Source of the DNA: Heligmosomoides polygyrus polygyrus
Taxonomy: Eukaryota > Nematoda > Chromadorea > Rhabditida > Heligmosomidae
Reading direction: 5' to 3'
DNA: 64,000 nt
NCBI GenBank assembly: GCA_947396885.1
Contig: OX377204.1
Span: 20,405,706-20,469,705 of the forward strand
The notes under the pieces are model-generated. The model was not told where the DNA came from. It did not search any database and saw only the letters and a program-made list of their open reading frames with translations. This document shows, one piece after another, positions 57,066-64,000 of this stretch. Both the position numbers and the translations under genes were made by a program. Positions within the stretch are counted from its first letter, which is position 1; each line of letters opens with the position of its first letter.

Positions 57066-57174
57066 CAGCGCCGGTGGTGTAAGGCGAACATCGCTGCCCG
57101 GAAAGCAGAAGATGCGGGTTCGAGTCCCGCCTAGCGCAAGAGTTTTGATCGCAACAAAACATCCTGTAACAGCA
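57066..57174 (+). mobile_element. SINE family B, full length, 12-bp TSD
   Basis: A tRNA-like head (57068-57140) has an A-box-like GGTGGTGTAAGGCG and an exact B box GGTTCGAGTCC within a perfect T-arm GCGGG/CCCGC. A 35-bp 3' part follows: AGTTTTGATCGCAACAAAAC. The direct repeat TACTTTGTCAAA lies at 57054-57065 and 57175-57186. The acceptor stem pairs only partly and the anticodon loop lacks U33, so this is a retroposon rather than a tRNA gene. Confidence 0.8.
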
Positions 57175-57237
57175 TACTTTGTCAAAACTTTTATTTCATG
57201 ACGTATGTAATATAACTTCCTTTTTATTATATTTCGA

Positions 57238-57240
<3 letters not shown>

Positions 57241-57288
<48 letters not shown>

Positions 57289-57290
57289 TA
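57241..57290. repeat. TTTA microsatellite, probably a LINE tail on the minus strand
   Basis: TATTTATTTATTTATTTATT run followed by TACGTGGAGCCCCACGC, which contains a short inverted repeat. Confidence 0.6.
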
Positions 57291-57654
57291 CGTGGAGCCC
57301 CACGCAAAAAATATAACAAACAGAAGATGTACATTGAAAACCAGTAAAAACAAATAAAACATATATTGCTAAGTACAGACGACAAACAGCAGCAATAGTA
57401 GGGGCTAACTATTAAAGAACATCCTGGAGATACCGGCCAACAAGTCTTGTATTGCCTTAACGATTTTGGCAAGACGGTGTCTTCGAAAAACTTTGTTCCA
57501 GCTCCGTCTGAATAATATCGAGCTTATATTGCTTCCGGCTTTTGGAATTTGGATCTTCTTCTAACCACCTCTAGTATTTGAGCAAGATAGTGAATATAGT
57601 TTTTAAACAGGAATATCCAGCACGCCATTGGTCAGCTTATAAATTGCTATACGA
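57291..57654. other. No gene recognised
   Basis: Probably LINE 3' sequence joined to the microsatellite; no coding motif seen. Confidence 0.3.
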
Positions 57655-58070
57655 AGAATGGCAGATGGTGTTCCAGCAGGACTCTGCGGCTGCACAAAAG
57701 ACGAAGACTCCCGGACTTCATTGCCCACGAGGACTGGCCTTCGAACTCACCGGATTTAAACCCTCTTGACTTCCCAGTCAGGTCAATTATTGACAGCAAA
57801 GTCTGCTCTACCCGACACGAAAGTTTGACGTCTTTGAAAGGTTACCTGACAGAAGCGTAGAATGAAATGAGCGGCGACTATCTCCGTGCCACGTGTGACG
57901 TCTTCGTTACTCGTCTGGTGAGGACTTGTGCTTGCACGAAAGGTGGTCATCTGATTTGTTTCTGTTAGGGAGAGAATAAAGTCTCTAAGTTTCAAGTCTC
58001 ACTGTCAAATTCGCATATGTGTTGAAGTTACACTGTGATGTCATTGTGCGGTTAATTTTTGTGCACCCTG
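57655..58070 (+). pseudogene. Tc1-like transposase C-terminal fragment with 3' end
   Basis: MVFQQDSAAAQKTKT carries the second Asp region (usual FQQDSAPAH). Broken frames then continue with TGLRTHRI-type and YLTEAWNEMS-like words to a family C-terminus. It ends TTTTTGTGCACCCTG at 58070 followed by TA, a CAGGGTGCAC terminal repeat. Confidence 0.65.
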
Positions 58071-58072
58071 TA

Positions 58073-58511
58073 GATTATTTGATCATATCTTTCCTACGAG
58101 AAGCAAGAGTACGTAGATTGAATAGTTCGCTTCCCTCAGGAGCCGATGGAAGAAATGTTGGCATAATTATACCCAAGTACTCTTACCCGGTGCTTTCTTA
58201 TAAAGCTATTTTGTGCAGATTCCAATCTTGAGATTTCACGTTTGCATTTAGGACTAATCATGAGTGCTGATCGGTCCCACGAGGTGTGGATGTTGAGTTC
58301 GATCAAACGGCGCCGGTTGTGTAAAGGAGTAGAGCATCCTCGCCTGATCATACGGAGGTGCGGGTTCGAGTCCCCCGTACGCTAGAAGTTTTGATCGCAA
58401 CAAAACATCGTTGTGACATTTAGGACTAAATTCATCGGTACCATATTCAAGTAGGGACCTGACATATGTTTTGTATGCAAGTACCATACGAACGACCGAA
58501 TTGGTATTCAA
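58073..58511 (-). pseudogene. Non-LTR retrotransposon RT C-terminal fragment, split by SINE B
   Basis: Minus-strand reading: VLAYKTYVRSLLEYGTDEFS then, past the SINE, KREISRLESAQNSFIRKHRV. This is the thumb-region pattern (AYxxYVRPxLEYGxxxxSP then IxxLExxQNxFxRK) of CR1/Jockey-like LINEs. Remaining sequence is decayed. Confidence 0.7.
58258..58416 (+). mobile_element. SINE family B inside the LINE fragment, 13-bp TSD
   Basis: CATTTAGGACTAA at 58245-58257 and 58417-58429. About 47 extra bases precede the tRNA-like head (GCGCCGGTTGTGTAAAGG), then GGTTCGAGTCC and TTGATCGCAACAAAACATC. The 5' extension is absent from the 57066 copy. Confidence 0.8.
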
Positions 58512-58620
58512 TGAATATGATTTTCAGTGCCATTGATTCACTTCCATTGAGTGACCATGGACGGAGTTTCTTGAGGTTCACTCACTATTTGCTGAAAAAA
58601 GTAGATCTTTGACTGACCAG

Positions 58621-58782
58621 AGGCCGGATTCATCAACAATTAATCTGTGGGTATGCGGGCGATAAGGGGTAGAGATAAGATAAGAGTCAGGGAGAGATAA
58701 GGTAAGAGTCAGAGACGCAGGCTTCATTGTGGGTATCTCTACCCCTTATACCCGTGGGTTAGTCGTTGATGAATCCGGCCCC
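58621..58782. mobile_element. Palindromic MITE, GGCCGGATTCATCAAC ends
   Basis: AGGCCGGATTCATCAAC at the left and GTTGATGAATCCGGCCCC at the right; inner arms GATAAGGGGTAGAGATA and TATCTCTACCCCTTAT also pair. A direct pair GAGATAAGRTAAGAGTCAG lies in the middle. Confidence 0.75.
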
Positions 58783-60104
58783 AGGATACTATCTCAACGG
58801 TAGGTCGGAACGGCGCAAATGTTGTATATGGGCAGAACCGCCTCTCCCTGGGTAGTAACAAGCTGCATGTATCTCGACCCCAATACAACTCTGCGCAGAG
58901 TTAGGGCGACGGAAGTGGCGTGTTGGCGCCCTGTTGATTCACGTGCTCCACAGCTGATGGGCGCGCGCGGGATGAGGGTTCGTATTGCGACTCAGCGCAG
59001 TGCACAGGTGGCGTAGTAGGGGAGAGCTCGGGCTCGTGAACGAGGGATCGGGGGTTTGGACCCTGCGGACTGCGTTTGCTTTGCACTTTTGCAAAATCCA
59101 TGTTTATCATATAGATAATCCACCTAGGGGTATTATAGTGTGTTATAGAGCTTGTTTTTACTTATAACATACCACTCATACTGTTAACAAGGGTGGTCCA
59201 GGCAGGGTCACCGATTTCGCTGAAACTTTGTCTAGGGGTTACTTGGGATGCTGATCACGAATCTTATATCCGTTCTTCACGATTCGGCTGGATAATATAG
59301 AAACAGGAAGGCACAGGATTACATTCTTAAAGTTTCAGCCGATGACGGCAGGTAGAGATAGAATCGTGAAAAACGGATGTCAGATTCGTGATCAGCACCC
59401 CAAATAACCCTCCTAGACGAAGCTTCAGCGAAATCGGGGGCCCTGCCTGGACCACCCTTGATAACGGTGTGGGTGGCCTCCGACCGAATAGTAAAAACGG
59501 ATGTCAGATTCGTGATCAGCACCCCAAATAACCCCCTAGACGAAGTTTCAGCGAAAAAAATTTTTGACCGAAGTCTTGTCGGTGGAGTCGGAACTTTTAA
59601 CTAGTGCCACAAAATATCTATCGTTACATAGCTATAGCTTCACACAAAATAGGCTTAAAATAAGTGACGCACAGAAGTGAACATTTTAGCTAATCTGTAG
59701 TTTGAAGCATATGTTATACGTAAACGTGCTCTATAACACACTATAATACCCCTAGGTGGATTACCTATATGATAAACATGGAATTTGCAAAAGTGCAAAA
59801 CAAGCGCAGTCTGCGGGATCCAAACCCCCGACCCCCCCCCCGTTCACGAGCCCGAGCTCTTCCCTACTACGCCACCTGTGCACTGCGCTGAGTCGCGATA
59901 CGAGCCCTCATCCCGCGAGCGCCCGTCAGCTGCGGAGCACGTGAATCAACAGGGCGCCAACACGCCACTTCCGTCGCCCCTAACTCTCCGCAGAATTGTA
60001 TTGGGGTCGAGATACCTGCAGCATGTTACTACCCAGAGAAAGGCGGTTCTGCCCATATACAACACTTTCGCCGTTCCGACCTACCGTTGAGATAGTATCC
60101 TGAG
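58783..60104. mobile_element. Large inverted repeat with tRNA-like modules in both arms
   Basis: Arms 58783-59180 and 59705-60104 (about 400 bp) are inverted copies with scattered differences (AGGATACTATCTCAACGG and its inverse at the outer ends; GGTATTATAGTGTGTTATAG near the inner ends). Each arm includes an A-box-like GGTGGCGTAGTAGG and a B-box-like GGGTTTGGACCC about 40 bp apart. No protein. The spacer has its own inverted repeat. Confidence 0.75.
59189..59565. repeat. Inner inverted and direct repeat of the same element
   Basis: GGGTGGTCCAGGCAGGG (59190) returns inverted at 59440-59459, with CTGATCACGAATCT inverted at 59383. A third, direct copy of ACGGATGTCAGATTCGTGAT follows at 59498. 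Confidence 0.7.
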
Positions 60105-60469
60105 ACCAGGGAAGAACGAATCGGATCCTTATGTTAATTACGCCAGAAGCACCTAAGGACGTTTGAAGCTCACTGGTGGGCTGCTCTCGATTGGGATGTT
60201 GTTGCGAATGAAGTTCTTTCATTGCTGAGCATCAATTGTGGTCGCTTGCCATCGGAGTAACGCGTGCGAGCTCTTCGCACGCACTGAGCGTTCGCGAGTA
60301 GGAGCAGAACAATGGAGCCTATAGTGGTCGGCCGTCACGTTAAGCGAGGAGACATTGTCTCGCAGATGTTTGTGCTAATAGGAGTGGATCTCTTGCCAAC
60401 CACGGTGAAACGAGTAGAGTAGTAGAAGTGCTGGAACTGACTATGAATAAAGAATAACGTTGGCGTTGG
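60105..60469. other. No gene recognised
   Basis: Short frames only. Confidence 0.35.
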
Positions 60470-60605
60470 TTGCAATCTCTTCGTCACGCCACGCATTCTA
60501 CTTCTACGGGACGTGGAGGCAATTTAAATGCGAATTCGATTCATAGATATGTGGCTTGTGATGGCTTAGAGGAGTCTGGTACCAGTTCACCGTGGAGCAT
60601 TTCCC
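60470..60605 (-). mobile_element. SINE family A 3' fragment
   Basis: CACGCCACGCATTCTACTTC, GGACGTGGAGGCAATTTAAA and GAGTCTGGTACCAGTTCACC, with internal deletions. Confidence 0.6.
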
Positions 60606-61124
60606 TCCCTAGAGGATTTTATTATCTGTGTCTTTTGTCTGTTTTCTGTCCTTCACCTTCCCTTTTACATAAAACCGCTATAATATATTTAGGAAAGGAT
60701 ATATCAGATGTAGAATCACTACTGGACCTGATGATCGCTAAAGAAATCCTTCTTAAATGCCGCAGTGTGATCGCTGATGCCTTCCCCAGACTTTTTCGAT
60801 TTCATCTCCCATTGAATAGAGGCCTTGAATTCCTTTGACTTGCCGAGTGTGCACTCTAGAGCTTTGAGGCTTTTTGCATGTGTCAGAGAGGCACTGGTGA
60901 CGAGGTTTTTACGATGGCCGTTTCAGGATGTCGACTCGACGACCGACGAGGCTCGCATAGGCTCGCTGATTGTTTTCCAAGTGGCAAACGAACCATAGAG
61001 AATCAGTTGGCGAGTTTTTTTTTGCCGAAAAAAAAGAAAAGGTGAAACAAAATCTGGGAGACCTCGGCTTAGCATTCAATATTTAGGTGTCTTTTCCTAA
61101 GCCTTTTTTGGCTGTTTCTGATTA
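60606..61124. other. No gene recognised
   Basis: A 122-codon plus frame starts inside the SINE at 60470 and runs to 60838; it has no recognised motif or splice pair. Confidence 0.3.
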
Positions 61125-61250
61125 TATATGCTGTTATAATAGTGTTTTGTTGCGATCCAAACTTTAGCCAGCAGGCGGGACTCGAAGCCGCCATCTCTGC
61201 TCCTCGAAAAAGATTCTCTTTACCATCACACCACCTGCGCTGTTTCATCC
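61125..61250 (-). mobile_element. SINE family B copy
   Basis: On the minus strand GCGCAGGTGGTGTGATGG, then GGCTTCGAGTCCCGCC, then GGATCGCAACAAAACACTAT, in the order of the 57066 copy. Confidence 0.7.
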
Positions 61251-61444
61251 AGCGCAACATGCAGCACTTGTAGAGCAGTGGCATAACATAGTTGCCGGTA
61301 AGCAGGGGGTGCGAAGACTTTGCAAATCTGAACGGACTGAGATTTAAAAAAAACATTCTCGATTTAAGCTCATTTTAGCACCACCTTACGGATTTAGCAC
61401 AAACTTACCCCGGTCCCCAGGCCTTTACCGATTCCAATTCTACT

Positions 61445-61510
61445 AAAAGCAAGTGGTTTTTATTGCCACGACACCACCTGCGCTTGATGAGGTCATCGGC
61501 TCCACAAACT
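61445..61510 (-). mobile_element. SINE family B head fragment
   Basis: The minus strand reads GCGCAGGTGGTGTCGTGG; the rest is lost. Confidence 0.4.
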
Positions 61511-62518
61511 CGATGCTTCAAGTTTCTGAATCCTCTATTGCCTTGCCTACCAAATCTAAAGTTCGAGGGACGGCTTAGTGGAGTGTTTTCAGACTACAGC
61601 TGACCACTTGTGGGTATACAAGGAGTCTTCCGTTTTTAAATTACTACTGGAAATATATCAGGAGTTTTTCAATGAGTACTGCCTCAGCGCTTTAATGCCT
61701 TTCTATCCTTTTTTGTGTGCATGTCCAAAGCAGCAACTACGTAGTTTTACTGAGGTGCTTGTCGTTATAAAAAAATACGAATCCTCGTGGCTTTGCTGCG
61801 TTTGACAGCTGGCTGTCAAGTGTGTTATTGTTGGATCAGTGACGAAACAGAGTCTGCATTAACCGTTCATCAGCCATTGCCAGGGCGCTGTTACATCCTT
61901 ATAAAGGCGTCAACTTCTTCCTGAACAGTTGCCGAAGTGGAATTGATGGGAGTGAAGCGACTACGGTACTCCTTCTGCATCAGTTATGCTTCAATGGTAA
62001 TATAGTGCTCATAACACAAAACTGAAATCAAGTGGAATGAATGCTGATAGGCTTCGACACTTCACTGGGTGAGGACGTCTATGTGAAACTGACCACCTGC
62101 ACGGTGGTCGTGAGAAACAACTCTATTCTGACAACTGCTTCTCCGCTAATGGAGCATACATCTGAATAAGAACTGGGTCCAACATCTGCGTGCTTCGCTT
62201 ATAAACCCCACTATCACCGTGAGCAACTTTTGTAGCAAAACTGTTGATTAACGTTCATTAAGTGCGAAGATTAACAGCTACATTCCACGTCAATGGTGAG
62301 ATTTTCAGAGTCTTTCAAAGTGGATCTCTAATCCAGCTTCCTCCTGTTTTACTTAGTTTTCAGAGTTTACTGGTGAAAGCATTCTCCTGGTGCTTTCGTA
62401 GTGGTAGCGGTTTCACTAAGATATTTTAGCTGTTTTGGATAAATTTTTATATTAATGTAATTTTTAAGGAAGTCGATGCCCAATCTCATAATAATATACA
62501 GTCAGGAAGAAATTTCGC
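61511..62518. other. No gene recognised
   Basis: A 75-codon plus frame at 61578-61805 is unsupported. Otherwise empty. Confidence 0.35.
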
Positions 62519-62675
62519 TTCATGTCGTGAATGCGGGCAACATTGGCAGATGGGAGTGTGCCAGCCCATTATAACCCAACGGATCACCGCAAGCACGCAG
62601 TGAATCTCGTCTACTTCCTACCCGACTTACTGCTGCGTTCATAGCAAGCAATGTTGCCCACATTCGCGACATGAA
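62519..62675. mobile_element. MITE with TTCATGTCGYGAATGYGGGC ends
   Basis: TTCATGTCGTGAATGCGGGC at 62519 and GCCCACATTCGCGACATGAA ending at 62675; family of 8794-8985. It lies about 100 bp past the stop of the gene at 62779 and may form part of its 3' UTR. Confidence 0.7.
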
Positions 62676-62778
62676 CCGCTTCATGCAACAACATATATTA
62701 ACAGTTCATTGCCTTTCTAAACGTCTTATGCACTTATCGACGCAGACACGTCGTTACGTCGATCATTTAGACCCTCTT

Positions 62779-63388
62779 CTAGGGCTTGTAGTCCGGAGGA
62801 CCATCAGGTGTAGATGGATTCGGTGGAGCGTTTGGCTGCGGTTGATACTGCGGTTGTCCTTCAGGATATGGTGGCTGGGTGTACTGCGGTTGTTGATACG
62901 GATAGGGCTGTGCCGGTTGATACACCGCGGGCTGGTAGACAGTAGCGGCTGGATACGTGGTGGTCGCTCCAGTGGTGTAGACGACCTGTTGTGGATTGCC
63001 AGTTACGACGACTGCATGAGTGTGATGGACATCTGCTCGCGCAACGCTAAAAAGAACGTTTTAAAAAGGCACTGCTCCGAAAACAATTAGATTTGGGTCA
63101 CAATAAGCCTTTTGAAATCAGCTCGACTGCCAGGAGTGACATTCTTTTCAGGCAGCTTTAGACTAGGAGACAAAGGCGTGTCGGAAATTACAAAGTAAAT
63201 TCATTGGTGCGATCTGAAAGCACTCACGAGACGGACGTCACTCCTAGACAGAGACATCGAAGTCGTCTCATTCCTGCCATAAGTGCTCCGTCGAATATTA
63301 GGTAGAATATGACAGCAATAAGCGTCGTCCAGATAAGACCGTATGCTGAAGTTTTGGCACGGTGTTTTGCGCGAAGTACTGTGAAAAT
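62779..63388 (-). CDS. Last two exons of a membrane protein with Pro/Gln/Tyr-rich PPxY tail
   Basis: Exon 63388-63228 and exon 63046-62779 (TAG at 62781-62779). The intron is 181 bp with donor CTC|GTGAGT and acceptor TTCTTTTTAG; phase 2 agrees. The upstream acceptor is TTTTGACAG (or TTTTCACAG 9 bp further in). The first exon has a basic start (AKHRAKTSAYG) and one hydrophobic span, LIWTTLIAVIFYLIF, then a basic MRRLRCLCL, suggesting a single-pass protein with a cytosolic C-terminus. The last 88 residues are a low-complexity tail: NPQQVVYTTG, YQPAVYQPAQPYPYQQPQY, and an end of GPPDYKP, a PPxY motif that WW-domain proteins (for example Nedd4-type ligases) bind. 5' exons lie outside the window or beyond the LINE remnant. 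I do not recognise the family. Confidence 0.7.
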
Positions 63389-63439
63389 CTGTCAAAACAA
63401 TTCAATGTGTTATGAAGCACACCCCATATCACCTGTATC

Positions 63440-64000
63440 ACCCTTCGTTCCGTTGGTCATCGAGTTGGTCAAGCGGGCGCCAGTAGCGTCTCCATTCGTC
63501 CCTGTGGTGTGCCAAAGTGCTCCAATGCATCCTCCGCGCTCGAGGACACGAAGAGCGTCATATCTTACGCCCAGGGCTTTCACGAATAAGTCCGCCCAAC
63601 GCGTGTGGACGTCACGGTGTTCTCTTGTCATCCTGCGGAATCCAGTTGGTGATGGCTCTCGTCCAGCGGGTGTCTGCGAATCGCATTACGTGGCCAGCTC
63701 ACATAATTTTCGACGACTTGGCCCATGCGACAGCGTCTCTGTCGAAGAAGCTCAAAGCTCGAGGCCTTCTCTCACCTGCGCGAGTCGTGTTACTCCGAGC
63801 ATCGTCCTCTCGATTCCACGCTAGGCGTCACTGATCGCGTGTTCATTCACTTCCGAATAGCCCAGGCCTCTGAAGCGTATTTTAGGTCAGGAAGAACAGT
63901 GGAGTCGAATAGGTGGGCACAGAGTTAGACGTTCTTCGTCTTCTTCGCGACTTCTTCGACGCTCTTGAAAGCTGCCCAAGCCGCTCGTTTCCTCCTCCCT
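63440..64000 (-). pseudogene. Non-LTR retrotransposon C-terminal remnant
   Basis: Minus frames give STVLPDLKYASEAWAIRK (usual STVLPALxYxxExW), a decayed stretch, then TRWADLFVKALGVRYDALRV close to a family GRPPTRWxD tail. Several stops and frameshifts. It extends past the window edge and sits in an upstream intron or 5' of the gene at 62779. Confidence 0.7.

Noticed and set aside
57068..57140. True tRNA gene
   Set aside because: T-arm and B box are perfect, but the acceptor stem pairs poorly, the anticodon loop lacks U33, a shared 3' extension follows and a 12-bp TSD flanks it, so it is a SINE.
62671..63090. 139-codon plus-strand protein
   Set aside because: It is antisense to the Pro/Gln/Tyr-rich exon at 63046-62779, which has proper splice signals and phase.

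Overview
The window is eukaryotic, AT-rich, repeat-packed DNA, most probably from a clade V (strongylid or hookworm-like) nematode. That placement is inferred from three things: nematode splice signals (TTTTCAG acceptors, GTRAG donors) in small dispersed exons; many mariner/Tc1/maT transposons; and a non-LTR reverse-transcriptase tail resembling those I know from parasitic nematodes. There are no bacterial operons, rRNAs, convincing tRNA genes or CRISPR arrays. Most long open frames are antisense shadows of transposons and SINEs.

Three loci look like host genes. (1) A neuropeptide-like precursor on the minus strand (14595 to 10996) has three exons in matching phase, a signal peptide, and four (A/P)RNPYSWM repeats, three of them preceded by KR. 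(2) The last two exons of a membrane protein with a Pro/Gln/Tyr-rich tail ending in a PPxY motif lie on the minus strand (63388 to 62779). (3) A possible two-exon 5' gene start lies on the plus strand (25410 to 25718). A few short coding-like islands stay unresolved.

Layout. 1-5 kb: Tc1-like, mariner and maT (DD37D) elements, with the maT copy inserted in a mariner. 5-9 kb: SINEs, a Penelope-like RT scrap and a MITE. 9.4-10.7 kb: an internally deleted mariner with a LINE tail inside it. 11-14.6 kb: the neuropeptide gene with SINEs in its long intron. 17-30 kb: SINEs, two inverted-repeat elements and MITEs. 30-34 kb: a Tc1-like pseudogene, then a SINE split by a hAT element that itself carries a younger SINE. 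34.5-52.9 kb: an apparently exact 6.9 kb duplication on both sides of a 200-N assembly gap. Copy 1 ends in a 4.07 kb palindromic fold-back element; copy 2 ends at the same base in a 100 bp hairpin version of it. 53-62.7 kb: SINEs, hAT-MITE, a Penelope-like insert, a second SINE family, Tc1 and LINE remnants and a large inverted repeat with tRNA-like modules. 62.8-64 kb: the membrane-protein exons and a LINE RT tail.

The dominant element is a tRNA-derived SINE of about 295 bp (family A, about 28 loci here). It has a polymerase III A and B box and a TCCTTT-type repeat tail, and at least seven copies have clean 8-13 bp target-site duplications. It does not match a family I can name. A second SINE of 110-160 bp (family B) has four loci. 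Fold-back and palindromic DNA at every size from 100 bp to 4 kb is the other striking theme.
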